From: Paenibacillus sp. FJAT-26967
GTDB taxonomy: Bacteria; Bacillota; Bacilli; Paenibacillales; NBRC-103111
DNA: 56,943 bases
Assembly: GCF_001541095.1 (NCBI RefSeq)
Contig: NZ_LMXH01000014.1
Coordinates: 1 to 56,943, forward strand
Reading direction: 5' to 3'
The notes below the pieces were generated by a model that saw nothing but the letters and a program-made list of their open reading frames with translations, did not search any database and was not told the DNA's origin. Every line of letters starts with the position of its first letter. Positions within the stretch are counted from its first letter, which is position 1. Made by a program: the position numbers and the translations under genes. Shown here piece after piece: positions 16,639-26,486 of this stretch.

Positions 16639-18651
16639 TTAGTTATAAACGACGCCCGCTTGGGCTTTAAGAACATCACGCAGAAGAAGATAGACCTCTC
16701 CATACGTCAGCTTTGCTTTATCGGTAATTTGATCATATGTGGTCCCGTTGACTATTTTCTGGTCAAGCACGTACGCAGCAGCTTCATTCCGTCTTACTTT
16801 AGCCCCTACAGCCTGGCTGATCGTCCATGCTGCCTGCTCCCAAGTCAAGCCAATCTCATCCGGCTTCGTCAATCCCTTGATTGTTACATCCGCCCCGGCA
16901 GTCAAAGCCTTAGGATAAGCTTTACTAATTACGGTGCGCATCGTGTTAATAGCATTCACCAACTGTTTGGGATTAGACGGCTTGTCCAGCGCGAAATCAT
17001 TGGTTTCATGTCCGCTTGCGATTCCCAGGCTGACAGCTGTCTTCAGCCCTTCATAAGCTTTATGCTTCGTGTAGGCCGGCGGTCCGAATGGATAAGGCTG
17101 GAGCCGGACTCCCTGTTTAGTCAGCTTGTCTTGAAGCTCCGTTACCAGCGGCTTCGAATTCGTCATATCACGGAACGTCACTTTCCGCTCCGATGCAATC
17201 GCCGCAGCTGCTCCAGCCGCTTGCCCGGCGGCCATTCCGACAGGTACCGTTCTGGCCGACCCGTGAGGTAAGGAATCAAAACTCGCAGAACGGCCTACAA
17301 CGAGAATCCCATCTACCTTTTGCGGAACAAGTGTACGAAACGGAATCGCATACTGTGTAGGTTTCATAATAATCGTTCCCCGGTATTTCGCATTCGTACT
17401 TTGTATATCCGCGTTGTAAGAGCCATAGCCTATTTTGTCCCAATGATCCCGGTTATCAAGCAGATCAGTCATCGTCAGGCGATATTCCCCTATCATGTGA
17501 CGAGATTCCCTGACATACAGTTCAGGAGCTATACTCCCGAGTTCCAGAGTTGCCAGTTCCGGATAATGCTTCTTCATATGGGCAACCACATGGGGAATCT
17601 CTGCTTTGCCGATTTCAATCCCTTGTTTGACGGATTCCGGATTAAGCGGATCTACCCCAAAGATCTGAAGAGCATTAATCAATATTGTGCCATCCTTCTG
17701 TCTGCCGATGTTCAGGCCTCTCATCCTGACCCGGTCGGGATTCGTAGATTCATAATTCCACATATCGGAATAGCCCCAGCCGCTCATTGCGTCTGCCCCC
17801 ATACCTTTACTGAGGTTCGGATCTCCAGCGCCCTTCTTAATCATCTGCTGCCAAATATCCTCTGTCATGCCTTTCAGGCTAAAGACGAGCGTTACAGCCA
17901 TCAGTGATTTCTCATCCCCGAGATCCTCCCTGCCGAATGTAAAAGGTACACCTGCCGCAGCAGCAACATCGGCATCCTGCGTAGCGTCAATAACCGTCTT
18001 TGCTTTGACCTTATGTATCTTTCCATCCGCAGTTGTAATCGTCAGACCTGTTACGGTTTTTGCCTCACTACTCGAATTCGTGGAATCTGTTACGATAGGC
18101 TCCAAAGCAGATGCGTGCATCAACAGATCAATTTTCTTTTCTTTGCGAACCAGTTCATAAAACTTGTTGGCGGCAGTTCTAATATCAAACGAAGTACCCT
18201 CCACACCTTTCCGCCATTCCTGGAAAATACCCTCGTTGAGAAATTTATCCGGATTGGCCTTGCCATCCTCATTAGGAGCAAAGCTGTTATCGAGACTGTT
18301 CAGCCAGCCGACTGTAAAAAGCCCCCCCAATACATCCCTGTCCTTGCCCTCAACGAGCAAAGTCTTCTGGCCATTACGTGCCGCAGACACAGCCGCCGCT
18401 ATTCCTTCTGGATCCGTACCGGTTACAATCACATCGTATTCTTCATCAGGTGCTTTAACGGATACTACTTTCTTAAAGCCCTGCGATTGGCCCGGAGCCC
18501 CCGCTTCGCTTCCATTCACAGCCCACCAAGCCCACCAGCTGCAGCTGATAAGCAGGAGAAACGTAAACGCACTGATTAACCCCATCCCTTTGCTGGGCAG
18601 CCTCCAGGTCCTTCCCTCTAATTTTTTCAACAATTCCTTGATCTGCTGCAT
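16639..18651 (-). CDS. Membrane-anchored FAD-dependent oxidoreductase
   Basis: About 670 residues with one N-terminal transmembrane segment (around residues 20-45), so the enzyme probably faces outward. The dinucleotide motif reads VIVTGTDPEGIAAAVSAARNG with a later E-x-K-D. It keeps the GG-x-x-T-x-G block (GGLFTVG), DATQDADVAAAAG, and a C-terminal FAD block (GILVVGRSAS...PVGMAAGQAAG), all typical of PF12831-type flavoproteins. A C-terminal region of about 150 residues resembles a surface-attachment repeat but is not clearly SLH. I choose the ATG at 18651 because ATGAGGT precedes it; an ATG four codons upstream is possible. Its substrate is unknown. It is monocistronic. Confidence 0.8.
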   Translation of the reverse strand: MQQIKELLKKLEGRTWRLPSKGMGLISAFTFLLLISCSWWAWWAVNGSEAGAPGQSQGFKKVVSVKAPDEEYDVIVTGTDPEGIAAAVSAARNGQKTLLVEGKDRDVLGGLFTVGWLNSLDNSFAPNEDGKANPDKFLNEGIFQEWRKGVEGTSFDIRTAANKFYELVRKEKKIDLLMHASALEPIVTDSTNSSSEAKTVTGLTITTADGKIHKVKAKTVIDATQDADVAAAAGVPFTFGREDLGDEKSLMAVTLVFSLKGMTEDIWQQMIKKGAGDPNLSKGMGADAMSGWGYSDMWNYESTNPDRVRMRGLNIGRQKDGTILINALQIFGVDPLNPESVKQGIEIGKAEIPHVVAHMKKHYPELATLELGSIAPELYVRESRHMIGEYRLTMTDLLDNRDHWDKIGYGSYNADIQSTNAKYRGTIIMKPTQYAIPFRTLVPQKVDGILVVGRSASFDSLPHGSARTVPVGMAAGQAAGAAAAIASERKVTFRDMTNSKPLVTELQDKLTKQGVRLQPYPFGPPAYTKHKAYEGLKTAVSLGIASGHETNDFALDKPSNPKQLVNAINTMRTVISKAYPKALTAGADVTIKGLTKPDEIGLTWEQAAWTISQAVGAKVRRNEAAAYVLDQKIVNGTTYDQITDKAKLTYGEVYLLLRDVLKAQAGVVYN

Positions 18652-19050
18652 GACCAACCTCATCCCTCGGCATAAATATAGAATCGTTCGACCTATAGCG
18701 GAACTTTGCCATGATAAATAAACGATAGCTGCCTTTCATGTCAAATAATCTCTTATTATGACGGATAGACACCTGTAATGGTTTCATCTCACGTATTTCA
18801 GCAGCCGGAAAACCTCCATAAGATAAGAAATTTCATCTTACACATCAAAATTATGGAAACAAAAACCCTTCATCCATAAATTCGTTCTACAAAGCCCACT
18901 TCCTTCTTTAAAAACATACAAAAACCAACCTTTAGTTACATTTTTCACCTTTTCAGCAAGTAAAGTGACATGTTTTTCATATAACAAAAAACGGACCTCC
19001 CTGATGGAGATCCGCTTCTTATATCTTCTCTTCTTTAAAACAAGCTTGTA
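18652..19050. other. Non-coding gap with one terminator
   Basis: About 400 AT-rich bases between two minus-strand genes. Apart from the terminator at 18992-19014, nothing distinct was seen. Confidence 0.5.
18992..19014 (-). terminator. Terminator of the SLH-CAP gene
   Basis: On the minus strand CGGATCTCC...GGAGGTCCG (one mismatch) is followed by TTTTTTG. Confidence 0.75.
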
Positions 19051-20625
19051 TTAACGTGGGGTGTAGAAATTCTGAGTGTAGTACACGTTCATCGAACCGC
19101 CGAAATAAATACCGACGCCAAGATGTGTAGTGCCGCCTAGAATGTTCGTGCGGTGTCCGGACGAATTCATCCAGCCGTTTACGACTTCAATCGGATCGGA
19201 ATATCCGGCCGCGATATTCTCAGCTGCACTGCTGTACTGCAGGCCATCGCTCTTCATCCGGTCAAACGGGGATTGCCCCTGCTTGTTGGTATGATCAAAG
19301 TATCCGCCCGCCGCCATGTCCTGGCTGTGCTTGCGTGCTGTTCCGGCGATTTTGTCATCCCATACAAATGGCGTTTTCCCTAGACGTACACGGTGCGCAT
19401 TCGTGATATCGAAGGTCTGTTTCTCGTACGCAGTCCGTAGTTCTGTGCCGGCAGAGTCAGCTTTGCTCGCACTTGTGCTGGCCGCCGCGTCACGTACGAG
19501 AAGCCCCATCACTTTGCCATCGTTATTGGCATCAAAGTAGAACGTGATGTTCAGCGAGCCGCTTTTATAAACAGCAGACTTCCCGCTGCTCCCGCCTGTT
19601 TTCTGGGCTCCGGCCATACCGCTTTCCACACCCGCAGCAGTTGTGTCAACCGTTACGCCGCCCGCTTTAGTCCAGTTCCCTGTATTCGTGTAGAGCGCGA
19701 CAACTTTGCCGTCCTGCACACCTACCTGTACATAGTGCTTATAATCAGTATTGTAAATATACCAGGTATATCCATAGCCGCTGAGGTCTTTACGTACCGG
19801 ATTTCCCAGCTTCTGAATCAAAGCGTTCTCCGTATCCCCTACAGCTACGCCTTCTATCGCAAATGCTTGGTCGGACTGAGGTTTAGATGCAGAATCATCT
19901 GTATCCGGTTTCTCTGTGCCGGTATCCGGCTTGGTGCCAGCTCCCGGAGCAGGCTCTTTGTCTGGCTTGCCTCCTGCCTCATTTCCACCTGGAGGAGTGG
20001 AAGGAACAGGGTCTTTAGCAGGCTCGGAAGGCACGCCTATAAGATCACTCTGCTTACGCAGCAGGTTCTGCAGGAAAGTCAAAGCTTCCGCACGCGTTAA
20101 AGTGTCCCCTGCTGCGAATCCGTCCTCGCTGGCACTTGTTTTGCCTTGGGATAAACCCTGTGAAATCAATTGCTTAATCGCATCCTCAGTCGACAGCTTC
20201 TTGCCTTGGGTCGCGGCAATCAGTTTGGCTGCATCGCCCCGCAGATAAGGAGCATTTCCCGCTTTTAATAAAGGCCAGTTATAACTTTCTGCTTTTGTAT
20301 AATAAGAATCAAACCACTTGCCGCCATCAGCTGCCGCATCCGGACTTACTTTGTTATAGGCACGGAGCAGAAGAGCCAGGAACTCGGGTTCAGTCACCGA
20401 TTTGTCGGGTTTGAACGTGCCGTCTGAGTAACCGTCGGTCATATTTTTTCCATACGCCCAGCGAATTGTTTCCGAGGCCCAGTGGCCTTGAATATCTGTA
20501 AACACGGCTTGGGCAGATGACGCTTGAGCCGCAACGGCCGCCTGGTTGGGTACAGGTGACCCCGATACTAACAATGCGCAAGTCAACAGACCGCCGATCA
20601 GCATTTTGGTGTTTCCTCGTATCAT
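19051..20625 (-). CDS. Secreted SLH- and CAP-domain protein
   Basis: 524 residues. A signal peptide (about 1-33, ending in an Ala-rich stretch) is followed by SLH-type repeats (FTDIQGHWASETIRWAYGKN...GYSDGTFKPDKSVTEPEF around 42-85, and TLTRAEALTFLQNLL further on). A Pro/Gly/Lys/Asp linker (about 200-250) leads to a CAP-associated domain and a C-terminal CAP/SCP domain (HNAHR-like NAHRVRLGK, HSQDMAAGGYFDHTN, AENIAAG, GHRTNIL). SLH repeats anchor proteins to pyruvylated cell-wall polymer, so it is likely surface-displayed. In B. subtilis the related YlbC/YkwD-type CAP proteins are secreted and of unclear function. Confidence 0.9.
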   Translation of the reverse strand: MIRGNTKMLIGGLLTCALLVSGSPVPNQAAVAAQASSAQAVFTDIQGHWASETIRWAYGKNMTDGYSDGTFKPDKSVTEPEFLALLLRAYNKVSPDAAADGGKWFDSYYTKAESYNWPLLKAGNAPYLRGDAAKLIAATQGKKLSTEDAIKQLISQGLSQGKTSASEDGFAAGDTLTRAEALTFLQNLLRKQSDLIGVPSEPAKDPVPSTPPGGNEAGGKPDKEPAPGAGTKPDTGTEKPDTDDSASKPQSDQAFAIEGVAVGDTENALIQKLGNPVRKDLSGYGYTWYIYNTDYKHYVQVGVQDGKVVALYTNTGNWTKAGGVTVDTTAAGVESGMAGAQKTGGSSGKSAVYKSGSLNITFYFDANNDGKVMGLLVRDAAASTSASKADSAGTELRTAYEKQTFDITNAHRVRLGKTPFVWDDKIAGTARKHSQDMAAGGYFDHTNKQGQSPFDRMKSDGLQYSSAAENIAAGYSDPIEVVNGWMNSSGHRTNILGGTTHLGVGIYFGGSMNVYYTQNFYTPR

Positions 20626-20950
20626 ATGCTCACTCCTTGTATTGGATCAATTGGATTCTGCCGTACTACACGACCGTTTCTCTATCAAATTTCTCTATCA
20701 TTCTAGCTGAAATTAACGATCCGGTAAATTGGCCGATCAAGCTCAAGGCAGGTGGTTACACCGTTAAAACCGTGCAAGCCCTAGCTTTGCAAGCCTCGAT
20801 TAGAAATTGCTGAGTGCGTATTCATTCTTCTTTAATAGGCTGAAATTTCCTGCATAGGAAATAGCTCGATACCGATACAAATTTTATTCTGTAAGGCCGA
20901 AATGCGGCGCTTCAGGGCTTGCCGGGGCGGAAATGGCCTCGATATCCGCT
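20626..20950. other. Non-coding gap
   Basis: About 325 bases between the SLH-CAP gene and the radical SAM gene. No promoter, terminator or small gene could be supported. Confidence 0.4.
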
Positions 20951-21820
20951 TCATCCCTCCGGCCCGCCTCCAGTGGCATCCCTTGTCCCCGTTTCGGCTG
21001 GCAAGGGCAAGAAGCCATCACGGCTGATCCGGATGCGGCCCGGATCAAACGCGCCGTTAAGCTGCTCGCGAACGCGCAGATACGCTTCCGGCCGGTACCA
21101 CTCGCTGAGACCGAGCTGCTCGTGGATCTCCGAGATGCGCAGCTGCTCCGTCCGCCTGCCGCCGCTGCCGTCCCCCATGGCGAACGTGTCCAGACACACG
21201 TTCGCGGTCACTTCGGCAAGCCGTGCGCCGAACCCGCCTGTACATGGCAGCAGCGGTGCGATCGCCGCCTGCGTAGGCACGCCGAGCGCCGTCAGCTCCC
21301 GCAGCGCCTTCAGGCGGGCGGGAATCGGCGGTGCTGACGGAGCGAATGCTCGGCGGATGTCGTCGCGGTCCGTCTCGACCGTGACGCTCACGAGCACGCG
21401 ATCACCGAATTGCAGCAGCAGATCCGCATCACGTGTGACGTGAGGGCTGCGCGTCTGCAAGAAGAGGAAGTCCGGCGGATCGTCCGCCATGACTTCAAGC
21501 AGCGACCGTGTGATCCCTTCGCGGGCTTCAGCGGGCTGGTAAGGGTCGGTGCTTGATGACATGAATATTGTCACCGGCCCTTTCTTGCGCGCCCGCACAA
21601 GCTCCTTGCCCAGCAAGTCCGGGGCCCCCTCCTTGACATCGACCCATGATCCCCAGGGCTGGCCGGCGAACAACCCGACAGGCATGCGGCGGACATAACA
21701 GTAAGAGCAGGCATAAGCGCAGCCTGTATAAGGGTTTAACGTATGCGTGTAGCCGCTTAAGAATCCGCTCGCCGGGTTTAGCAGCCGCTTCGGCTGCTTA
21801 TACCGCACCTCTGCCTTCAT
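20951..21820 (-). CDS. SplB-like radical SAM protein
   Basis: 289 residues. The iron-sulfur motif is C34-x3-C38-x2-C41 (GCAYACSYCY), and NPYTGC lies just before it, as in the SplB/Rv2578c group. Further blocks are FMSSSTDPYQPAE and LQTRSPHVTRDADLL. Spore photoproduct lyase itself has a conserved Cys beyond this core that I cannot place, so I call it only a family member. The gene's GC is higher than that of its neighbours, with long Arg/Ala-rich shadows on other frames. The ATG at 21820 follows AGAGAGGT. It is monocistronic. Confidence 0.85.
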   Translation of the reverse strand: MKAEVRYKQPKRLLNPASGFLSGYTHTLNPYTGCAYACSYCYVRRMPVGLFAGQPWGSWVDVKEGAPDLLGKELVRARKKGPVTIFMSSSTDPYQPAEAREGITRSLLEVMADDPPDFLFLQTRSPHVTRDADLLLQFGDRVLVSVTVETDRDDIRRAFAPSAPPIPARLKALRELTALGVPTQAAIAPLLPCTGGFGARLAEVTANVCLDTFAMGDGSGGRRTEQLRISEIHEQLGLSEWYRPEAYLRVREQLNGAFDPGRIRISRDGFLPLPAETGTRDATGGGPEG

Positions 21821-21963
21821 GGGTAAAACCTCTCTTTCTTTGCAAACTAACTGTGTGACTATATGCGGATAGATACGAACATATTTTCGTGTCGATATCT
21901 TCTATCATAGCATTTTTCTTAGCGGATTCCTCCGGTTCCCATTTATTTCTTTGGTCCTTCTCA

Positions 21964-21987
21964 AACTTTTATTAAACCCTTGTCGTT
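21964..21987 (+). promoter_or_regulatory. Candidate ECF-sigma promoter of the ABC/ECF operon
   Basis: AAAC (AAC core at 21964-21966), 17 bases, then CGTT (21984-21987), about 45 bases before the first gene. The layout fits the AAC...CGT pattern of ECF promoters. Since the operon encodes an ECF sigma, self-regulation is plausible but unproven. Confidence 0.3.
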
Positions 21988-22034
21988 GAACAAGTACATA
22001 CGCGTAGAGTAAACCTTGGCAAAGGAAGAACGAA

Positions 22035-22898
22035 ATGATTGAAATCAGAAATTTAACCAAATCCTATAAAAAACACGCAGCTCTCCAGGATGTTTCTTTG
22101 GATATTAAACAGGAGATGTTTGGCCTGCTCGGTCCCAATGGCGCGGGCAAAACAACGCTGATGCGAATACTGGCGACCCTTCTTAAACCTACGAAAGGTT
22201 CCGTTCGCATAGGCGGTATTGACCTCGCCGATGCTGAGCGGATCCGCCCGATCATCGGGTATCTCCCTCAGTACTTTCACCTTTACCCCCAGCTGACGGC
22301 GATTGAATTGCTTGACTATGTAGCTGTTATGAAAGGAATGAACCATCCCGGCGAGCGGCGTGAGCAGATCAGGTATTTGCTGGAACAGGTTAATCTGACC
22401 GATAAAGCACGCACCAAGATCCGGACCTTCTCCGGCGGCATGAAGCAGCGTCTGGGGATTGCACAAGCACTGCTTGGCGATCCGCGCGTACTCATCGTCG
22501 ATGAACCGACCGCGGGTCTGGATCCCGAGGAGCGGGTGCGGTTTCGCAATCTGCTGAACCAATCCAGCTTGAGCCGCACGGTGCTGCTCTCGACCCATAT
22601 CGTGGCCGATATCGAGAGCAGCTGCAGCCGCGTAGCGGTACTCAGCCGCGGGCAGGTGGCCTTCGCCGGAAGCTTAACGGAGCTGCAGGCTTGCGCCGAA
22701 GGCAAGGTGTGGGAGGCGGAGCTCGGCGAACGGGAGTTCGCTGCTTATAAGCCTCACGAGATTGTATCGGCGCGACGTACCAGCCACGGTATGCTGTGCC
22801 GCATCGTCTCCGAGATCCGGCCTGCGGGAGACTCCATCCCGGTCCGGCCCACTTTGGAAGACGGCTACCTGGCACTAATCGGAGGTGACCGTCCGTGA
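22035..22898 (+). CDS. ABC transporter ATP-binding protein
   Basis: 287 residues. Walker A GPNGAGKTT, Q-loop YLPQYFHLYP, signature FSGGMKQR, Walker B VLIVDEPTAGLDP and H-loop STHIV are all intact. It heads a six-gene operon: the next gene starts inside its stop codon (GTGA), and two further membrane proteins, an ECF sigma and a second ATPase follow. This resembles the B. subtilis sigY-yxlCDEFG arrangement of sigma factor plus ABC-2 exporter. Substrate unknown; export or antibiotic-resistance functions are typical for the type. Confidence 0.93.
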   Translation: MIEIRNLTKSYKKHAALQDVSLDIKQEMFGLLGPNGAGKTTLMRILATLLKPTKGSVRIGGIDLADAERIRPIIGYLPQYFHLYPQLTAIELLDYVAVMKGMNHPGERREQIRYLLEQVNLTDKARTKIRTFSGGMKQRLGIAQALLGDPRVLIVDEPTAGLDPEERVRFRNLLNQSSLSRTVLLSTHIVADIESSCSRVAVLSRGQVAFAGSLTELQACAEGKVWEAELGEREFAAYKPHEIVSARRTSHGMLCRIVSEIRPAGDSIPVRPTLEDGYLALIGGDRP

Positions 22899-25114
22899 TT
22901 AAGTGGCAGCGTGCTTTTCTGCTGGAACTGCGGCTTCTAATCAACAGCCCTTTTCTTCTAATCCTCCCTTTGTTATTCGGTGTTTGGATGGCTGTATCGT
23001 TAGCTGGAATCGCCCCTCCGGTGTCGCAAGATTTATATATGTATGTCTACGACTTTCACAAGGTCAAGCACACCCTGAGTCTCGGAGTAGCCGTCCTGAT
23101 CGGGATTCTGATGATACGCCGCGATACTTCAAAACCTTCCTGCGAATGGATGGGCGGACTCCCTGTGTCGGCAGCCGTTCCCTTTAGCGCTAAATACGCT
23201 GTCGGATTTCTTTATTTATCCTTATTTACAGCAGCTATGTCAGCCGTTTATGTCTATTTTGCTGTTCAATATAAGATAAGCACAGACGTTCTTCTCCAAG
23301 AGCTGTTATTCTTTGCTATCCAATACGAGTGGTCCTATATGGTTACGCTAGCGCTGGCTATGCTGCTGGCGGTTGCCATCCGCAACCGTATTATCTATTT
23401 AATCGGCTTTTGCGCCTGGATATTTGGTACTTTCTTTATTGACATCTTCCTGATCCGAAGACTGGGCCTTGTGCAGCTGGAGATGCTGAGACCTTTTCAC
23501 CTCAGTCAGCTGATGCTGGATTCTTTTTACGCTAATGAAGCTTGGGGGATCGGGCTGTTAAAACCGGAAACTTGGTCATCACGTTTCTTCGTACTCAGTT
23601 TCACCTTTCTTATGCTTACTGTCTGCGTATTCATTCTGAAAACAATACGGCCCAGCAATACCCGCGGCAAATGGGGGCTTGCCCTGTTGGCATTTGCAGG
23701 TTTGTCAGTTGGAAGTTATTATTCCTATGCTCAAATATGGATGCCGCGAATGGCCGCAAGTAACGAGCTGATCCAACACGCGGTACAGATTGCCGATGGT
23801 GGCACGGATAGCTATGTGACCTTCCCCGTCTCGTCTTATCAATTGGAATTGACGAAACAAAGTCCCGAGAAAGTTAAGATTAAGGCCCAGCTTTCTTTCA
23901 AAACCACAGATCTTCCGGAAGGGCAGGCGTTCTTCTCGCTTCACCCTCATTTTCACGTGGAACAATTGTTGTTGGATCAAGAGTCTCTCTCTTTTCAAAG
24001 AACCGGCAGCTTAATTACAATAGACAGTAATCAGTTCGACCGGAATAGAACGATGCAAAATCTTACATTTATCTATAAGGATGATGGGATTAACTGGAGA
24101 TTAGATCCGTACAATAATATGGAACAGTTTGTCTCTTTTATAAAGGACCCTTCCATTTACTTACCGGGCGTTAGCGGCTGGTATCCTGCGGCAACGAATA
24201 AACCTATGTTTGTCAAAGATGGAGGCAGCAACCGGGTATACCCGTCCAGCGGAGACCACCTTCCATATCCTTCCGATTTCGATGTTACCTGGCAGGGATT
24301 TACGGGCCGAATCTATGGAAATCTTGCGGAGGAAGATGTCAGTGCCATCAGCAGGCAGCACTTTACGCAAACGAATGTAAAAGAAGCCTCTTTCTATGCG
24401 GGAAACTTTATTGAGCTGCAGGACCCGGACAGCCTGATGAAAATGGTCACCACGCCCGGAAACCGGCTGGAAGCGGAAAAATTCTGGTTCGACCTGCTCA
24501 AATTTAAAGCTTATTACGAGCCGCTGCTTAAAACCGAATTAGTAAGTATCCGGACTCTTTTCTACTTTCCTTTAGAGAATCTTCGGATACATGAAACCAG
24601 GATTAGTGGGATATCGGGTTCCAGCTACCTGATCGGCGAAACCAAGTCCCATAATTTGGACGATTATCAGCTTGTCAATGCCATGAATGCTATCTTGTTC
24701 GGAGATGACAAGAGGCAGGTCAGTTTTGCTGATATCAAGGAAGACGCGCAGAGTGATAAAGTCTCAAACGAAAACAGGCCTTCCATATTTATGGAAATCC
24801 GTGCCGCCTATCTGTACCTTTTCTACAGGGATGGCGTCAAATTGACCGATGAAGAGATACGAAAAATTGCTTTTTCTCAAGTTTTTTTGCCCAGCACAGA
24901 CACCGATTCCCTCAATCCTGAGCAGGATAGGACCCGCAATCAAATCCTGCATCAAGTACAGGAAGCACTAAATGATGGCAAGAGCGAACAAGTCAAACAG
25001 GTGCTGGCCTTCTTCTATCAAAAGGGGTTGAGCGCGCCGGAAGCTCCTTTTCAATATCCGGTGTATACGCTGGATGATTGGAACGAGACATGGAACAGGG
25101 TAGTCGGGCCATGA
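22895..25114 (+). CDS. ABC-2 type permease with large extracellular domain
   Basis: 739 residues. Six or so transmembrane helices occupy about residues 15-270, and the remaining ~460 residues form a soluble, probably external domain. That domain contains a GVSGWYPA phrase reminiscent of the peptidase-like domains fused to some ABC permeases, but I see no HExxH zinc motif, so it would be non-catalytic. The GTG start overlaps the ATPase stop, with GGAGGTGA in front. The next gene starts in its stop (ATGA). Confidence 0.75.
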   Translation: MIKWQRAFLLELRLLINSPFLLILPLLFGVWMAVSLAGIAPPVSQDLYMYVYDFHKVKHTLSLGVAVLIGILMIRRDTSKPSCEWMGGLPVSAAVPFSAKYAVGFLYLSLFTAAMSAVYVYFAVQYKISTDVLLQELLFFAIQYEWSYMVTLALAMLLAVAIRNRIIYLIGFCAWIFGTFFIDIFLIRRLGLVQLEMLRPFHLSQLMLDSFYANEAWGIGLLKPETWSSRFFVLSFTFLMLTVCVFILKTIRPSNTRGKWGLALLAFAGLSVGSYYSYAQIWMPRMAASNELIQHAVQIADGGTDSYVTFPVSSYQLELTKQSPEKVKIKAQLSFKTTDLPEGQAFFSLHPHFHVEQLLLDQESLSFQRTGSLITIDSNQFDRNRTMQNLTFIYKDDGINWRLDPYNNMEQFVSFIKDPSIYLPGVSGWYPAATNKPMFVKDGGSNRVYPSSGDHLPYPSDFDVTWQGFTGRIYGNLAEEDVSAISRQHFTQTNVKEASFYAGNFIELQDPDSLMKMVTTPGNRLEAEKFWFDLLKFKAYYEPLLKTELVSIRTLFYFPLENLRIHETRISGISGSSYLIGETKSHNLDDYQLVNAMNAILFGDDKRQVSFADIKEDAQSDKVSNENRPSIFMEIRAAYLYLFYRDGVKLTDEEIRKIAFSQVFLPSTDTDSLNPEQDRTRNQILHQVQEALNDGKSEQVKQVLAFFYQKGLSAPEAPFQYPVYTLDDWNETWNRVVGP

Positions 25115-25830
25115 GTATAGTCCGTTATGACCTTTTGAATTATAAGAGCATGTGGGGGATACTTCCTTTTCTCTACCTGCTGATGCTCGCAGTCACTTTC
25201 TTTACGGCCGATCCCGAATATCCGAACAATCCGCTATTTTACGCGGAAACGGCCTTCTATCCCTTGCTCATTATGCTCACGATCGGCATGTTTCAGCGTG
25301 AGCTCAGCGGGGCAATGGAGATCTTTGCAACTTTTCCGATATCCATGAAGGGAATGGTCTTGCGTAAACTAGGACTTCTCGCCCTTTTCACGGTCCTGTA
25401 TCAAATAAGTTGGCATACGGCTTACCGGGCTAAATTCGGCACTGTCTCCACTCTTGTGTTTTCTTACAGCAGCCCCGTTGAGCCGCAGCCCCAAGCGGAT
25501 GCCGGAATAGGCTCCCTGCTGCTTCAGCAGCTTCCTGCCCTCCTATTCATGTGTCTGCTCGTCATTACCCTGCTCCTCCTGACAAAGAAAATATATACCG
25601 GACTGCTGGCAGGTTTAGGGATCTGGATGCTGGACATGCTTTCTCACGGCTCCTGGATGCCGTATCTGGCTCTTCATACCTCTTTTATAAAAGAACACTC
25701 CCGCGGCCTTCCGGGGCTGTTCCTCACTAACCGGCTTCTGCTAACAGCAGCCGCTTGCCTGCTCCTAGCACTTACACTACTCGTTGCAGACAACCGCAGC
25801 AGATGGATCGGCCATGAGGAGGAAGAGTAG
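25111..25830 (+). CDS. ABC-2 type membrane protein
   Basis: 239 residues with about six hydrophobic helices (MWGILPFLYLLMLAVTFF near the start, a Leu-rich pair near 150-185, and one at the C-terminus). The ATG overlaps the previous stop by 4 bases; a farther upstream reading would overlap the permease substantially. Most likely the second membrane half of the same transporter. No sequence motif beyond this. Confidence 0.7.
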   Translation: MSIVRYDLLNYKSMWGILPFLYLLMLAVTFFTADPEYPNNPLFYAETAFYPLLIMLTIGMFQRELSGAMEIFATFPISMKGMVLRKLGLLALFTVLYQISWHTAYRAKFGTVSTLVFSYSSPVEPQPQADAGIGSLLLQQLPALLFMCLLVITLLLLTKKIYTGLLAGLGIWMLDMLSHGSWMPYLALHTSFIKEHSRGLPGLFLTNRLLLTAAACLLLALTLLVADNRSRWIGHEEEE

Positions 25831-25868
25831 AAAAGGGCTGCATCATATCTTAAAAAAGGAGGCTGGAC

Positions 25869-26486
25869 ATGCTCACCGATGAACATCTGGTGGAAGCAAT
25901 GGCGCGTGGAGATCAAGCTGCTTTCGAAGCGTTCGTTCACCGCTACCACGCTCCGCTGCAGAATTACCTGGAACGCATGCTGTACGATGCCCGCAAGGCC
26001 GAGGATCTCGTACAAGAAGTATTTGTAAGGCTTCTCAAGCAGCTTCAGCAGTGCAAAGTTCCGGATAACATCCGGCCTTGGATGTACCGGGTCGCGCTTA
26101 ATTTATGCCGCGATTACTGGAAAAGTCTCGCCTACCGGAATGAAAATCATCTGACCGCTGAACTGCCTGAAACTCCGGACCTTCAAGCTTCCGTCGTAGA
26201 GATATATGAACGTCAGGAAGCCAGGAAAGAAATGATAGCGGCGCTCCGATCTTTGCCGGAGGTCCAGAATAATATTGTCGTGCTTCGCTTCTTCCATGAC
26301 CTTAAGCTGCAGGAGATTACCGAAGTCCTCGACCTTCCCCTCAGTACAACGAAGACCCATCTGTACAGCGCACTTCGCAAGCTAAAGGTTCTGTTAGGAA
26401 CGAGTATGGGGGAATTGCTGCCCAACGGTAACTCCGAAGATAATCCATTAATACGCGCACCTAGGGAGGGAAAACCACATGCATGA
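25869..26486 (+). CDS. ECF-family RNA polymerase sigma factor
   Basis: 205 residues. Region 2 (LVEAMARGDQAAFEAFVHRYH, then AEDLVQEVFVRLL) and region 4 (LRSLPEVQNNIVVLRFFHDLKLQEITEVLDLPLSTTKTHL) are typical. AAAGGAGG precedes the ATG. The C-terminal ~25 residues after region 4 are extra. Embedded in an ABC-transporter operon, it probably controls its own operon, as SigY does in B. subtilis. The next gene, whose start overlaps by 8 bases, occupies the position of an anti-sigma factor. Confidence 0.9.
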   Translation: MLTDEHLVEAMARGDQAAFEAFVHRYHAPLQNYLERMLYDARKAEDLVQEVFVRLLKQLQQCKVPDNIRPWMYRVALNLCRDYWKSLAYRNENHLTAELPETPDLQASVVEIYERQEARKEMIAALRSLPEVQNNIVVLRFFHDLKLQEITEVLDLPLSTTKTHLYSALRKLKVLLGTSMGELLPNGNSEDNPLIRAPREGKPHA

